In this document: piece after piece, positions 36,565-47,588 of the stretch | Layout of the letters: each line of letters opens with the position of its first letter | Numbering within the stretch: position 1 is the first letter of the stretch | Assembly (NCBI RefSeq): GCF_019929185.1 | Contig: NZ_JAHZPC010000005.1 | Span: 1 to 64,000 of the forward strand | Direction: 5' to 3' | Source of the DNA: Streptococcus parasanguinis | GTDB lineage: Bacteria > Bacillota > Bacilli > Lactobacillales > Streptococcaceae | DNA length: 64,000 nucleotides | Made by a program: the position numbers and the translations under genes | Notes under the pieces: generated by a model | The model's database searches: none | Told to the model about the DNA's origin: nothing | Seen by the model: the letters and a program-made list of their open reading frames with translations, nothing else

Positions 36565-36978
36565 ATGCCTACAATTAACCAATTGGTTCGCAAACCGCGT
36601 AAATCAAAAGTAGAAAAATCTAAATCACCAGCTTTGAACGTTGGTTACAACAGTCATAAAAAAGTTCAAACAAACGTTTCTTCACCACAAAAACGTGGTG
36701 TTGCAACTCGTGTTGGAACAATGACACCTAAAAAACCTAACTCTGCCCTTCGTAAATTTGCCCGTGTACGTTTGAGCAACTTGATCGAAGTAACTGCTTA
36801 TATCCCAGGTATCGGACACAACTTGCAAGAACACAGCGTGGTTCTTCTTCGTGGTGGACGTGTAAAAGACCTTCCAGGGGTACGTTACCATATCGTCCGT
36901 GGAGCACTTGATACTGCAGGTGTAAACGATCGTAAACAAGGCCGTTCTAAATACGGTACTAAAAAACCAAAAGCATAA
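36565..36978 (+). CDS. rpsL: 30S ribosomal protein S12
   Basis: 137 aa; begins [13 protein letters not shown]. The decoding-centre segments [11 protein letters not shown] and [14 protein letters not shown] are intact; Lys/Arg changes there give streptomycin resistance, and the visible residues are wild type (K in KKPNS). Preceded by an AGGAG site; 19 nt before rpsG. Confidence 0.98.
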   Translation: MPTINQLVRKPRKSKVEKSKSPALNVGYNSHKKVQTNVSSPQKRGVATRVGTMTPKKPNSALRKFARVRLSNLIEVTAYIPGIGHNLQEHSVVLLRGGRVKDLPGVRYHIVRGALDTAGVNDRKQGRSKYGTKKPKA

Positions 36979-36997
36979 GGAAAGGGGATAAAGAAAA

Positions 36998-37468
36998 ATG
37001 AGTCGTAAAAACCGTGCGCCTAAACGCGATGTATTGCCAGATCCGCTTTACAATTCACAATTAGTTACTCGTCTTATCAACCGCGTTATGCTTGATGGTA
37101 AACGTGGTACAGCTGCTTCAATCGTTTACGGAGCTTTCGAACAAATTAAAGAAGCTACTGGAAACGATGCTCTTGAAGTATTCGAAACAGCTATGGAAAA
37201 CATCATGCCTGTACTTGAAGTACGTGCTCGCCGTGTCGGTGGTTCTAACTACCAAGTCCCAGTTGAAGTTCGTCCAGAACGTCGTACAACACTTGGACTT
37301 CGTTGGTTGGTAACAATCGCTCGTCAACGTGGTGAACACACAATGGTTGATCGTCTTGCAAAAGAAATCTTGGATGCAGCGAACAACACTGGTGCAGCTG
37401 TTAAGAAACGTGAAGATACTCACCGTATGGCTGAAGCTAACCGTGCATTCGCACACTTCCGCTGGTAA
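36998..37468 (+). CDS. rpsG: 30S ribosomal protein S7
   Basis: 156 aa, primary 16S rRNA-binding protein that nucleates the 30S head; begins [16 protein letters not shown] and ends [13 protein letters not shown]. Cotranscribed with rpsL. A 303-bp gap with a large hairpin and terminator separates it from fusA, which has its own promoter. Confidence 0.98.
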   Translation: MSRKNRAPKRDVLPDPLYNSQLVTRLINRVMLDGKRGTAASIVYGAFEQIKEATGNDALEVFETAMENIMPVLEVRARRVGGSNYQVPVEVRPERRTTLGLRWLVTIARQRGEHTMVDRLAKEILDAANNTGAAVKKREDTHRMAEANRAFAHFRW

Positions 37469-37481
37469 GATCATGATGCTA

Positions 37482-37573
37482 GGAACGGCAAGGATGCAAA
37501 GTGAAAATAGGAAACTGACGCAGTATTCGATGAATACAAGGAAGTTTATCTTTTTCACACAGCATCCCGTTCC
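37482..37573 (+). ncRNA. 92-nt compound hairpin between rpsG and fusA (candidate structured RNA or repeat)
   Basis: Nested pairings are GGAACG/CGTTCC, GGATGC/GCATCC, GTGAAA/TTTCAC, AAACT with its partner around AAGTTT, and an apical GTATTC-GAT-GAATAC. The stem runs almost the whole 92 nt. It begins 13 nt after the rpsG stop, so it lies in the 3' UTR of rpsL-rpsG. It has no T-run and is not itself a terminator. It may be an RNase-processed 3' UTR structure or a dispersed repeat. Confidence 0.5.
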
Positions 37574-37688
37574 GGCTCAAATCGGCTAACTAACTTTAGC
37601 CCGAGTTCAATTAAGCTTCGTCAGCTCTTGAACCCAATTCAACTCTTCTTACAAGTTGGAACCAAAACTTAGCATGAAAACACTGAGA

Positions 37689-37716
37689 ACGGGTAGGTCC
37701 TGCCTATCCGTTTTTA
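37689..37716 (+). terminator. Terminator between rpsG and fusA
   Basis: ACGGGTAGG/CCTATCCGT stem with TCCTG loop and TTTTT. The fusA -10 (TATAAT 37728-37733) lies directly after. Confidence 0.85.
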
Positions 37717-37771
37717 TTAAATCATGTTATAATAGAATATAGAAATAAAAAATATAGGAGAAACAAACCTC

Positions 37772-39853
37772 ATGGCACGCGAATTTTCACTTGAAAAAAC
37801 TCGTAATATCGGTATCATGGCTCACGTCGATGCTGGTAAAACAACTACAACTGAGCGTATCCTTTACTACACTGGTAAGATTCACAAAATCGGTGAAACT
37901 CACGAAGGTGCGTCACAAATGGACTGGATGGAGCAAGAACAAGAACGTGGTATCACTATCACATCTGCCGCTACAACAGCTCAATGGAAAGACACTCGTG
38001 TAAACATCATCGACACACCAGGACACGTGGACTTCACTATCGAAGTTCAACGTTCACTCCGCGTTTTGGACGGTGCTGTAACCGTTCTTGACTCACAATC
38101 AGGTGTTGAGCCTCAAACTGAAACAGTTTGGCGTCAAGCAACTGAATACGGAGTTCCACGTATCGTATTCGCTAACAAGATGGATAAAATCGGTGCTGAC
38201 TTCCTTTACTCAGTAAGCACACTTCATGACCGTCTTCAAGCAAACGCTCACCCAATTCAATTGCCAATCGGTGCTGAAGATGACTTCCGCGGAATCATTG
38301 ACTTGATCAAGATGAAAGCTGAAATCTATACTAACGACCTTGGTACAGATATCCTTGAAGAAGATATTCCAGCTGAATACCTTGAACAAGCTCAAGAATA
38401 CCGTGAAAAATTGGTTGAAGCAGTTGCTGAAACTGATGAAGACTTGATGATGAAATACCTTGAAGGGGAAGAAATTACTAACGAAGAATTGAAAGCTGGT
38501 ATCCGTAAAGCTACAATCAACGTTGAATTCTACCCAGTACTTTGTGGTTCTGCCTTCAAGAACAAAGGGGTTCAATTGATGTTGGATGCAGTCCTTGACT
38601 ACCTTCCAAGCCCACTTGATATCCCTGCAATCAAGGGTGTAAACCCAGATACAGACGAAGAAGAAGAACGTCCAGCATCTGATGAAGAGCCATTTGCAGC
38701 TCTTGCCTTCAAGATCATGACTGACCCATTCGTAGGTCGTTTGACATTCTTCCGTGTTTACTCAGGTGTCTTGAACTCAGGTTCATACGTATTGAACACT
38801 TCTAAAGGTAAACGTGAACGTATCGGACGTATCCTTCAAATGCACGCCAACACTCGTAAAGAAATCGAAACAGTTTACTCTGGAGATATCGCTGCTGCCG
38901 TTGGTTTGAAAGATACTACAACTGGTGACTCATTGACAGATGAAAAAGCAAAAATCATCCTTGAATCAATCGAAGTTCCAGAACCAGTTATCCAATTGAT
39001 GGTTGAGCCTAAATCTAAAGCGGACCAAGACAAGATGGGTATCGCCCTTCAAAAATTGGCTGAAGAAGATCCAACATTCCGCGTTGAAACAAACCCTGAA
39101 ACTGGTGAAACAGTTATCTCTGGTATGGGTGAGTTGCACTTGGATGTCCTTGTTGACCGTATGAAACGTGAATTCAAGGTTGAAGCTAACGTTGGTGCTC
39201 CTCAAGTATCTTACCGTGAAACATTCCGCGCTTCTACACAAGCACGTGGATTCTTCAAACGTCAATCTGGTGGTAAAGGTCAGTTTGGTGATGTTTGGAT
39301 CGAATTTACTCCAAACGAAGAAGGTAAAGGATTCGAGTTCGAAAATGCGATCGTCGGTGGTGTGGTTCCACGTGAATTCATCCCTGCAGTAGAAAAAGGA
39401 CTTCAAGAATCTATGGCGAACGGTGTTCTTGCTGGTTACCCAATGGTTGACGTGAAAGCTAAGCTTTACGATGGTTCATACCACGATGTCGACTCATCTG
39501 AAACTGCCTTCAAGATCGCTGCATCTCTTGCACTTAAAGAAGCTGCTAAGACTGCACAACCAGCTATCCTTGAACCAATGATGCTTGTAACCATCACAGT
39601 TCCTGAAGAAAACCTTGGGGATGTTATGGGTCACGTAACTGCTCGTCGTGGACGTGTAGATGGTATGGAAGCACACGGTGCAAGCCAAATCGTTCGTGCA
39701 TATGTACCACTTGCTGAAATGTTCGGTTACGCTACTGTCCTTCGTTCTGCAACTCAAGGACGTGGTACCTTCATGATGGTATTTGACCACTACGAAGATG
39801 TACCAAAATCAGTACAAGAAGAAATCATTAAAAAAGCTAAAGGTGAAGCTTAA
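37772..39853 (+). CDS. fusA: Elongation factor G
   Basis: 693 aa translational GTPase that drives tRNA-mRNA translocation. G1 [15 protein letters not shown] (17-31), switch [12 protein letters not shown]4 NKMD. Domains II-V complete, ending with [16 protein letters not shown]. Strong codon bias, as expected for a highly expressed gene. Own promoter and AGGAGAAAC ribosome site, so it is partly uncoupled from rpsL-rpsG. Confidence 0.98.
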   Translation: MAREFSLEKTRNIGIMAHVDAGKTTTTERILYYTGKIHKIGETHEGASQMDWMEQEQERGITITSAATTAQWKDTRVNIIDTPGHVDFTIEVQRSLRVLDGAVTVLDSQSGVEPQTETVWRQATEYGVPRIVFANKMDKIGADFLYSVSTLHDRLQANAHPIQLPIGAEDDFRGIIDLIKMKAEIYTNDLGTDILEEDIPAEYLEQAQEYREKLVEAVAETDEDLMMKYLEGEEITNEELKAGIRKATINVEFYPVLCGSAFKNKGVQLMLDAVLDYLPSPLDIPAIKGVNPDTDEEEERPASDEEPFAALAFKIMTDPFVGRLTFFRVYSGVLNSGSYVLNTSKGKRERIGRILQMHANTRKEIETVYSGDIAAAVGLKDTTTGDSLTDEKAKIILESIEVPEPVIQLMVEPKSKADQDKMGIALQKLAEEDPTFRVETNPETGETVISGMGELHLDVLVDRMKREFKVEANVGAPQVSYRETFRASTQARGFFKRQSGGKGQFGDVWIEFTPNEEGKGFEFENAIVGGVVPREFIPAVEKGLQESMANGVLAGYPMVDVKAKLYDGSYHDVDSSETAFKIAASLALKEAAKTAQPAILEPMMLVTITVPEENLGDVMGHVTARRGRVDGMEAHGASQIVRAYVPLAEMFGYATVLRSATQGRGTFMMVFDHYEDVPKSVQEEIIKKAKGEA

Positions 39854-39867
39854 TTTACCAATGCTTA

Positions 39868-39897
39868 AAAACTCTTCCCACTTTGGGAAGAGTTTTT
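39868..39897 (+). terminator. Terminator after fusA
   Basis: AAACTCTTCCC/GGGAAGAGTTT stem with a 5-nt loop, ending in TTTTT. Confidence 0.9.
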
Positions 39898-40017
39898 CTT
39901 TGTTCCAAAAGTGAATACAAGTAAAAAAGTGCTCTTCCTAGCAAACAAGACTTTGTGAAAAACTTCAATAAAAGAGGTGGTGATCTATGATAAATCTTGC
40001 TTTTCGTGGGGAAATAG

Positions 40018-40046
40018 TTGCTTTTTAATGCAATAAAGTATATAAT
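40018..40046 (+). promoter_or_regulatory. gapA promoter
   Basis: TTGCTT (40018-40023), 17 bp, TATAAT (40041-40046). It leaves a ~80-nt leader before the strong AAGGAGG site. I see no further structure in the 279-bp gap beyond the fusA terminator. Confidence 0.78.
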
Positions 40047-40132
40047 AGAGACTGTTAAAAGATGTTTGGCGCTGTGTCAAGTTACTCTTTTCACAAAAAA
40101 TTTTTTTGATTTTCATAAGGAGGAAATCACGA

Positions 40133-41143
40133 ATGGTAGTTAAAGTTGGTATTAACGGTTTCGGTCGTATCGGACGTCTTGCTTTCCGTCGTATCCAAAA
40201 CGTAGAAGGTGTTGAAGTTACACGCATCAACGACCTTACAGATCCAGTTATGCTTGCACACTTGTTGAAATACGATACAACTCAAGGTCGTTTCGACGGT
40301 ACTGTGGAAGTTAAAGAAGGTGGATTCGAAGTTAACGGTAAATTCATTAAAGTTTCCGCTGAACGTGATCCAGAACAAATCGACTGGGCTAACGACGGTG
40401 TAGAAATCGTTCTTGAAGCAACTGGTTTCTTTGCTACTAAAGCAGCTGCTGAAAAACACTTGCATGCTGGTGGTGCTAAGAAAGTTGTTATCACTGCTCC
40501 TGGTGGATCAGATGTTAAAACAGTCGTATTTAACACTAACCACGATATTCTTGATGGTACTGAAACAGTTATCTCAGGTGCTTCATGTACTACAAACTGC
40601 TTGGCTCCAATGGCTAAAGCTCTTCAAGATAACTTCGGTGTTGTTGAAGGATTGATGACTACTATCCACGCTTACACTGGTGACCAAATGATCCTTGACG
40701 GTCCACACCGTAAAGGTGACCTTCGTCGTGCACGCGCTGGTGCTGCTAACATCGTTCCTAACTCAACTGGTGCTGCTAAAGCAATCGGTTTGGTTATCCC
40801 TGAATTAAACGGTAAATTGGACGGAGCTGCACAACGTGTTCCTGTTCCAACTGGATCAGTTACTGAATTGGTAGTTGTTCTTGACAAGAACGTTACTGTT
40901 GATGAAGTGAACGCAGCTATGAAAGCAGCTTCAAACGAATCATACGGTTACACTGAAGATCCAATCGTTTCTTCAGACGTTGTAGGTATGTCTTACGGAT
41001 CATTGTTTGACGCAACTCAAACTAAAGTTATTGACGTTGACGGTAAACAATTGGTTAAAGTTGTTTCATGGTATGACAACGAAATGTCTTACACTGCACA
41101 ACTTGTTCGTACTCTTGAATACTTCGCAAAAATTGCTAAATAA
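40133..41143 (+). CDS. gapA: Glyceraldehyde-3-phosphate dehydrogenase
   Basis: 336 aa NAD-dependent glycolytic enzyme. NAD fold INGFGRIGR, catalytic cysteine in [10 protein letters not shown], and the C-terminal [12 protein letters not shown] 40133 is preceded by AAGGAGG at 8 nt. In streptococci it is also found on the surface, binding plasminogen. Codon use is extremely biased (highly expressed). Confidence 0.98.
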   Translation: MVVKVGINGFGRIGRLAFRRIQNVEGVEVTRINDLTDPVMLAHLLKYDTTQGRFDGTVEVKEGGFEVNGKFIKVSAERDPEQIDWANDGVEIVLEATGFFATKAAAEKHLHAGGAKKVVITAPGGSDVKTVVFNTNHDILDGTETVISGASCTTNCLAPMAKALQDNFGVVEGLMTTIHAYTGDQMILDGPHRKGDLRRARAGAANIVPNSTGAAKAIGLVIPELNGKLDGAAQRVPVPTGSVTELVVVLDKNVTVDEVNAAMKAASNESYGYTEDPIVSSDVVGMSYGSLFDATQTKVIDVDGKQLVKVVSWYDNEMSYTAQLVRTLEYFAKIAK

Positions 41144-41159
41144 TTCATGCGTATGATGA

Positions 41160-41184
41160 GAGGAGGGAAACCTCCTCTTTTTTT
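41160..41184 (+). terminator. Terminator after gapA
   Basis: GAGGAGG/CCTCCTC stem, GAAA loop, seven T. Confidence 0.93.
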
Positions 41185-41234
41185 GTACTTTTTTTAGGGC
41201 TTTCTCATCATATTATAGGAATTGCCAAAATAGA

Positions 41235-41310
41235 TTGACAGTGCTAAATAGATTAGGGTATCCTATTCTTGATTGGAGATTTCTAATACAACGAAATGAA
41301 AGCGATTACA
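41235..41310 (+). promoter_or_regulatory. endoD promoter and downstream cre site
   Basis: TTGACA (41235-41240), 18 bp, TATCCT (41259-41264). TGAAAGCGATTACA (41297-41310) matches the CcpA operator consensus TGWNANCGNTNWCA at every position and lies about 25-40 bp after the expected start. CcpA bound there would block elongation, so endoD should be repressed by glucose. Confidence 0.82.
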
Positions 41311-41376
41311 GGTCGTGGAGAAAGGAGACAATGGAAATCGCTCAAGAAAAAGAAAAAAACATACAAGGAGGTCAAG

Positions 41377-44300
41377 ATGAAAGGTCATCTATTTGAAAAG
41401 AAAGAACGATTTAGTATACGAAAATTCAGTGTAGGAGTTTGTTCCGCATTGATTGGGTTAGCATTTTTAGGAACAGGCGCTGTCTCTGCAGATGAGACGG
41501 TTTCTACTAGTGAACAACCCTTGGAAAGCTCTTCAGCAAACACCGATGATGTCAATCATTTGGTGAGAGAAGCTGGCGTCTACACTGCAGATGCAGCGCT
41601 TCCTACAGCTGATCCTGTAAAACCGGCTACAGCAGAAGCGGTCGCTCCAGAGACTAGTCCGACAAGTACAGAAGCTAGCTCTGCGACTACAGATCATCCA
41701 GCTGTTTCAGAGACTGAAAAACCGAAAGCTACTGCTGAAAAAGTGGCTGATTTACCAACCAATGAAGAAAAACAATTAAGACCCAAAGAAGTTAAGTTCG
41801 ATACTTGGGACGATCTCTTGAAGTGGGAACCAGGAAAACGAGCGGATGACGATATGAACAGAGCAAGCGTCCCACTTGCGAGTCGTTTTCAAGGGAAACA
41901 AATTAATGAACAAGCCAACCCTGAAGCGAAGATCCAAGCACTGTCAAACATGAACTCCAAAGCCAAGGATCATGCGTCTGTCGGCGGAGAAGAGTTTAAA
42001 GCCTATGCTTTTGATTACTGGCAATATTTGGACTCCATGGTCTTTTGGGAAGGGCTGGTTCCATCAGCAGATGTGATCGATGCTGCCCACCGAAATGGGG
42101 TTCCTATTTATGGAACAATCTTTTATAACTGGTCTAGCAGTATCAAGGATCAAGAACATTTTGCAGAAACCTTGAAAGAAGATAGTGAAGGGTCTAAGAC
42201 CTTTCCGATCGCCCGTAAATTAGTAGAACTTGCCAAGTACTATGGCTTTGATGGTTACTTTATCAACCAAGAAACAACCGGAAATCTTGTAGAACCATTG
42301 GGTCCAAAATTGAGAGATTTCCTTCTTTATACCAAGGAATATGCGAAAAGTCTGAACTATCCGATTAAGTATTCCTGGTATGATGCTATGACCTATGAAT
42401 ATGGCCGTTACCATGAGAATGCGCTGGGAGAATACAACTACAATTTCATGCAGCCAGAAAATGGGGAAAACCCAGTTGATACCTTCTTTGCCAACTTTAA
42501 CTGGGGCAAATCAGAAGTTGATTATTCCATCAGTACAGCTAAATGGATTCATCGGAATCCTTATGATGTTCTAGCTGGACTCGAGCTCCAAAAAGGAGGC
42601 TCTTATAAGACTAATGTAGACTGGAATGCCATTTTAGATGAACATGGCAAGTTGCGTCTATCCCTTGGTCTTTATGCGCCTGATACCATTACAGGTCTAG
42701 GAAAGACTGGTGAAGGTTACCATACCCATGAAGATCTATTCTGGACAGGTTTCCAAGGAGATCCGACTAAAGGAAAACCAGCAGACCAATCTTGGTACGG
42801 TATGTCCAATCTAGTAGTGGACAAAACCCCAATCACTAGTGAAGATTTCAATACTTCCTTCAATACTGGTCACGGAAAACACTGGTTTGTCGATGGCAAG
42901 ATTTCTAAAGAAGGGGAATGGAACTACCGTTCTGTTTCTGGCTACCTTCCAACATGGCGTTGGTGGGTAGAGCATAGTGAAGATAGTACGCCATTGAAAG
43001 GCCGCTATGATTTTGATCAAGCCTACAATGGAGGAAATTCTCTAGCCTTTGAAGGAGATTTAAAAGCCAATAGCAGTCAAAATGTCATGCTCTATTCGAC
43101 CAAGATTCCTGTGACAGAAACGACAAAATTGAGCGTCAGTCATAAAGGTGGGGTCGGAGCTGCTGCCTGGGTAGCTGTTGCCACAAAAGAGGACTACTCT
43201 GAATACGAATGGAAAGAATTGACACCAAGTGCGGATTGGTCCACTCAAACCTTTGATTTGGGAAGTTTGGCTGGCAAGACCATTTATGCTGTGAAGATGT
43301 TCTTTGACCATGATACGGATGTCAAAGACTACAAATTTAATCTCGGCCAATTGTCGATTACGTCCAACCAAGAGAAACCAGCGACTCCAACAGAAGTATC
43401 CGTTCGGGCAAAACGCCTACAAAATGCGCAAGAAGCAGAAGCAGTCCTCAATTTTAAAGGGGTAGCAGATGCGGATTATTATGAAGTCTATGAAAAAGAT
43501 GGTGACAACTGGCGTCTCTTAACAGGGTCTTCTGCGACAACCGTCTATCTACCAAAAGTTAGCCGTTCAGCAAGTGCTGAAGGAAAGACGCAGGAACTCA
43601 AGGTTGTGGCAGTTGGAAAGAATGGTCAACGTTCAGATGCGGGAACCGTGGCCTTTGATTGGGGCATGACCGTGTCAGATACCAGTCTACCAAAAGCCCT
43701 AGCGCCAAACGTAGTCATCGGAGCCAAAGTGATCGGTTCGAGCTTCCCAGATGCGGATGGTAGTGAAGGCATTGAAGGCATGTTAAATGGGACCATTACC
43801 AGTCTTTCAGATAAATGGTCTTCTGCTCAATTGAGTGGAACCGTCGATATCCGCTTGACACAACCACGGACCATTGTTCGTTGGGTCATGGACCATGCCG
43901 GTGCTGGTGGAGAATCTGTCGATGATGGCAAAATGAATACCCGTGACTTCGACCTTTACTACAAGGACGAAGCGGGTGAATGGAAGCTCGCTAAGGAAGT
44001 TCGTGGCAATAAAGCCCATGTATCTGACATTACACTGGATCATCCGATCAAGGCTCAAGACTGGCGTCTCCATGTCATTACAGCAGATAACGGCACCCCA
44101 TGGCAAGCCATCCGGATTTACAACTGGAAGATGTATGAAAGTCTGGATACGGAAACGGTCAACATCCCGATGAAACATGCTGCAGCGCAAAACTTAGGTA
44201 ATCATTTTGTCCAAGTCGGCTTCAAAGATGTCCCAGCTCATACTACTCTGACTCTTTATGCCGATAAAGAAGCCACTAGTCCAATTGCGACCATGACAGC

Positions 44301-46170
44301 CGATCAAGCTGGAAATCTCATATTTAAACCGCTCGCTTTTGAATCAACCCCATCTCTTCTTTACTATCGCGCGCAAGTTCCTGGTAAAGATATCAGTAAT
44401 GTTTTGGCGATCGAAGTTCCAAAGAATGATAAAGAAATTGCAGGACTCCAATTTGAAGATGGATTGACCAAGAAGGTCTACCGGGAAGGCGATGCCCTTT
44501 CCTTGAAAGGGGCGACTCTCCGAGTTCATTATAAAGATGGCCAAGCAGATCAACTGGTCAACCTCACCAACTCAGGTGTAGAGATTCATGGATTTGACAG
44601 TAGCAAGCTGGGAGAACAACACCTAGAAGTTTCTTACCTTGGTCAGAAATTAGATAAGACTCTCACTGTTTTTGTGGTCAGTGCAGAGGAAGCAGGTGAA
44701 AAAGCAGTTGCTGGTCTAGAATTGACCGACAAACCAAAAGTGGAATATATTGTCGGAGAAGCATTGGAGAAGGAGGGTGGACGCTTTACAGTCGTCTTTG
44801 AAGATGAAACGACCGAAACGCATGCCTTGACAGATGAAGGTGTGGAAGTGACTGGCTTTGATACGACAAAGGAAGGACGTCAAACCATCACTGTCCATTA
44901 CAAAGGAGCTAGCACAAGCTTTGATGTCCTCGTCAATCCAAAACCAGCTCTCAACGATGAATACCTCAAGCAAAAATTGGCTGAAGCTGAAGCTGCAAAA
45001 GCCAAAGTAGACTTTACATTTGCCACTCCTGAAGTTAAAGAAGCTTTGCTGGCTGGAATGGCTGCTTCTGAAAAAGTCTTGAAAGAGCATGATACCAGCA
45101 CACAAGATCAAGTCAATGAGCAGTTGAACCAATTGACCGCTCTCTTGAAAGCCTTGGATGGTCAAGCTAATCTAACAAAAGAAAAAGAAGCTCTCTCTGC
45201 CCTAACAACAGAAGCGACCGCTCTATTAGCAAGCAAGCCAAATCACCCTTCTGGTGAGGCTTTGCAGGCACTCTTGGAGAAAAATAAAGAACTCCTAGCT
45301 TCTTCAGAGCTCACTCCTGAAGCGCTTGAAACAGCTAAGACAGGTCTAGAGACCTTGATTGCGCTCCTGAAAGAAGATAAGCCGGCGGTCTTTGTAGACC
45401 CTGCGACTGGAGTCGAAGTTCAATTCTCTAACTTGGAGACTACTGCTATTAAGGGACTAAAAGTCGCGAAAGTTGAAGCCAATCAGGCAGAAAAAGAAGA
45501 GCTGAAGGGACGAGAAGCGACTATCTTTGATATCGAAGGAGTCGATGCAAGTGGTCAGGATGTCGATACCCAGCATCCATCCCTTGTGAAAATCCCTGTG
45601 GATAAGGATAAAGAAGTAGAGCAAGTTCTCTTCTTCCCAGAAGGTCAAGCTCCTCAATCCTTAGCCTTTGAGAGGGTTGGAGATGTGGTCATCTTTACAG
45701 CTCCTCACTTTACTCACTATGCGATTGTCTATAAGCCAGCAAAAACGGAAGGACCAGATCAACCGATCCAACCAGAAGAACCGGCTAAACCAGATCAGCC
45801 TGTTCAACCAGCTCAACCAAATCAACCAGTCCAACCAGCTGCCCCAGTGACTCCGGATCCAGTTAATCCATTGAAGCCTACAGAGTCTTCTCAAGTGGAT
45901 CAGTTGGCCCCAACGACTTCTACTCAAGCGGGTCATCAAGAGGAAGAACACAAGGATATGGTTGATCAAGAGATCCATCAGTTGTTAAGTGCCCACCAAG
46001 GAGCGAACTCACAGCCAACGGTTCAGCAAGGAATAAAAGATGCAAGTAAAGAAAGTCAATCGGAACACCTACCAAATACGGCAAGCCTAGAAGCTTCCTT
46101 TGCAGCTGAAGCTGTTCTTCTAGCAGCCTTAGGCGGCTTCCTCTTGGCTGGTAAGAAGAAGGAAGAGTAA
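41377..46170 (+). CDS. endoD: Endo-beta-N-acetylglucosaminidase D, wall-anchored (GH85)
   Basis: 1597 aa from ATG 41377 (AAGGAGG upstream). It cleaves the chitobiose core of processed host N-glycans. YSIRK-type signal (FSIRKFSVGVCSALIGLAFL, cleavage near VSA~38), a Thr/Ala/Glu linker, the GH85 barrel (~140-500) with FINQETTG giving Asn297 and Glu299 in the catalytic N-x-E arrangement, CBM/discoidin-like and Ig-like modules (~560-1190), helical repeats, and a Pro-Gln-rich wall spacer. The sorting motif is LPNTA at 1565-1569 with a membrane segment and KKKEE tail; the usual Gly is Ala. In S. pneumoniae endoD also sits next to pgk. Confidence 0.93.
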   Translation: MKGHLFEKKERFSIRKFSVGVCSALIGLAFLGTGAVSADETVSTSEQPLESSSANTDDVNHLVREAGVYTADAALPTADPVKPATAEAVAPETSPTSTEASSATTDHPAVSETEKPKATAEKVADLPTNEEKQLRPKEVKFDTWDDLLKWEPGKRADDDMNRASVPLASRFQGKQINEQANPEAKIQALSNMNSKAKDHASVGGEEFKAYAFDYWQYLDSMVFWEGLVPSADVIDAAHRNGVPIYGTIFYNWSSSIKDQEHFAETLKEDSEGSKTFPIARKLVELAKYYGFDGYFINQETTGNLVEPLGPKLRDFLLYTKEYAKSLNYPIKYSWYDAMTYEYGRYHENALGEYNYNFMQPENGENPVDTFFANFNWGKSEVDYSISTAKWIHRNPYDVLAGLELQKGGSYKTNVDWNAILDEHGKLRLSLGLYAPDTITGLGKTGEGYHTHEDLFWTGFQGDPTKGKPADQSWYGMSNLVVDKTPITSEDFNTSFNTGHGKHWFVDGKISKEGEWNYRSVSGYLPTWRWWVEHSEDSTPLKGRYDFDQAYNGGNSLAFEGDLKANSSQNVMLYSTKIPVTETTKLSVSHKGGVGAAAWVAVATKEDYSEYEWKELTPSADWSTQTFDLGSLAGKTIYAVKMFFDHDTDVKDYKFNLGQLSITSNQEKPATPTEVSVRAKRLQNAQEAEAVLNFKGVADADYYEVYEKDGDNWRLLTGSSATTVYLPKVSRSASAEGKTQELKVVAVGKNGQRSDAGTVAFDWGMTVSDTSLPKALAPNVVIGAKVIGSSFPDADGSEGIEGMLNGTITSLSDKWSSAQLSGTVDIRLTQPRTIVRWVMDHAGAGGESVDDGKMNTRDFDLYYKDEAGEWKLAKEVRGNKAHVSDITLDHPIKAQDWRLHVITADNGTPWQAIRIYNWKMYESLDTETVNIPMKHAAAQNLGNHFVQVGFKDVPAHTTLTLYADKEATSPIATMTADQAGNLIFKPLAFESTPSLLYYRAQVPGKDISNVLAIEVPKNDKEIAGLQFEDGLTKKVYREGDALSLKGATLRVHYKDGQADQLVNLTNSGVEIHGFDSSKLGEQHLEVSYLGQKLDKTLTVFVVSAEEAGEKAVAGLELTDKPKVEYIVGEALEKEGGRFTVVFEDETTETHALTDEGVEVTGFDTTKEGRQTITVHYKGASTSFDVLVNPKPALNDEYLKQKLAEAEAAKAKVDFTFATPEVKEALLAGMAASEKVLKEHDTSTQDQVNEQLNQLTALLKALDGQANLTKEKEALSALTTEATALLASKPNHPSGEALQALLEKNKELLASSELTPEALETAKTGLETLIALLKEDKPAVFVDPATGVEVQFSNLETTAIKGLKVAKVEANQAEKEELKGREATIFDIEGVDASGQDVDTQHPSLVKIPVDKDKEVEQVLFFPEGQAPQSLAFERVGDVVIFTAPHFTHYAIVYKPAKTEGPDQPIQPEEPAKPDQPVQPAQPNQPVQPAAPVTPDPVNPLKPTESSQVDQLAPTTSTQAGHQEEEHKDMVDQEIHQLLSAHQGANSQPTVQQGIKDASKESQSEHLPNTASLEASFAAEAVLLAALGGFLLAGKKKEE

Positions 46171-46216
46171 GTCTTCTAAAAGATTCTTTTGTTCACTTAA
46201 AAAGTCACTCTCAAAA

Positions 46217-46246
46217 AAACCTCTCTGGTGAAAACCAGAGAGGTTT
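46217..46246. terminator. Hairpin after endoD
   Basis: A 13-bp stem AAACCTCTCTGGT/ACCAGAGAGGTTT, GAAA loop. The run of A before it would make a T-run only on the minus strand. Confidence 0.75.
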
Positions 46247-46373
46247 GATCTTGTATTTAGAAGTGTCGTTCGGATCCTGTGAATTAGAGGGGAAAAGCAT
46301 TGGATTTTTCTACCTCTTTTACAGCTTTTGTGATATAATTATCATGTATTAAAAAAAGAAGGAGTCATATCTA

Positions 46374-47573
46374 ATGGCAAAATTGACTGTTAAAGACGTT
46401 GACTTGAAAGGGAAAAAAGTTCTCGTTCGTGTCGACTTCAACGTACCTGTAAAAGATGGCGTGATCACTAACGATAACCGTATCACTGCAGCTCTTCCAA
46501 CTATCAAGTACATCCTTGAACAAGGTGGACGTGCAATCCTCTTCTCTCACCTTGGACGTGTAAAAGAAGAAGCAGATAAAGAAGGTAAATCACTTGCTCC
46601 TGTAGCTGCTGACTTGGCTGCTAAATTGGGTCAAGAAGTTCAATTTATCCCAGGTGTTACACGTGGTGCTGAATTGGAAGCAGCTGTTAACGCTCTTGAA
46701 GATGGACAAGTTCTCTTGGTTGAAAACACTCGTTTCGAAGATGTTGACGGCAAGAAAGAATCTAAAAACGATCCTGAACTTGGTAAATACTGGGCATCAC
46801 TTGGAGATGGTATCTTCGTAAACGATGCATTTGGTACTGCTCACCGTGCACACGCATCTAACGTTGGTATCTCTGCAAACGTTGATAAAGCTGTTGCTGG
46901 ATTCCTTCTTGAAAACGAAATTGCTTACATCAAAGAAGCAGTTGAAGCTCCAGAACGTCCATTCGTAGCTATCCTTGGTGGATCTAAAGTATCTGACAAG
47001 ATCGGTGTTATCGAAAACTTGCTTGAAAAAGCTGATAAAGTCCTTATCGGTGGTGGGATGACTTACACATTCTACAAAGCACAAGGTATCGAAATCGGTA
47101 ACTCACTTGTAGAAGAAGACAAATTGGATGTGGCGAAAGCTCTTCTTGAAAAATCAAACGGCAAATTGATCTTGCCAGTTGACTCAAAAGAAGCGAACGC
47201 ATTTGCTGACTACACTGAAGTGAAAGACACTGAAGGTGAAGCAGTAGATCCAGGATTCCTTGGTCTTGATATCGGTCCTAAATCAATCGCTAAATTCGAC
47301 CAAGAATTGACTGGTGCGAAAACAGTTGTATGGAACGGACCTATGGGTGTATTTGAAAACCCTGACTTCCAAGCTGGTACAATCGGTGTGATGGACGCTA
47401 TCGTGAAGCAACCAGGCGTTAAATCAATCATCGGTGGTGGTGACTCAGCAGCTGCTGCGATCAACCTTGGACGTGCAGACAAATTCTCATGGATCTCTAC
47501 TGGTGGTGGTGCTTCTATGGAACTCCTTGAAGGTAAAGAACTTCCAGGATTGGCTGCTCTTACAGACAAATAA
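46374..47573 (+). CDS. pgk: Phosphoglycerate kinase
   Basis: 399 aa. It transfers phosphate from 1,3-bisphosphoglycerate to ADP in glycolysis. Motifs: [31 protein letters not shown] and the nucleotide loop GGGDSAAA. -10 TATAAT at 46334-46339 and AGAAGGAG before the ATG. Biased codons as in gapA. Confidence 0.98.
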   Translation: MAKLTVKDVDLKGKKVLVRVDFNVPVKDGVITNDNRITAALPTIKYILEQGGRAILFSHLGRVKEEADKEGKSLAPVAADLAAKLGQEVQFIPGVTRGAELEAAVNALEDGQVLLVENTRFEDVDGKKESKNDPELGKYWASLGDGIFVNDAFGTAHRAHASNVGISANVDKAVAGFLLENEIAYIKEAVEAPERPFVAILGGSKVSDKIGVIENLLEKADKVLIGGGMTYTFYKAQGIEIGNSLVEEDKLDVAKALLEKSNGKLILPVDSKEANAFADYTEVKDTEGEAVDPGFLGLDIGPKSIAKFDQELTGAKTVVWNGPMGVFENPDFQAGTIGVMDAIVKQPGVKSIIGGGDSAAAAINLGRADKFSWISTGGGASMELLEGKELPGLAALTDK

Positions 47574-47588
47574 TCTAAATAGAATGAA

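Noticed and set aside
39987..40028. 13-codon ORF with strong SD before gapA (MINLAFRGEIVAF)
   Set aside because: It ends inside the gapA -35 region and no promoter precedes it after the fusA terminator, so it is unlikely to be transcribed much.
45765..45870. Pro/Gln tandem repeat in EndoD as a separate domain
   Set aside because: It is an ordinary wall-spanning spacer before the sorting signal.
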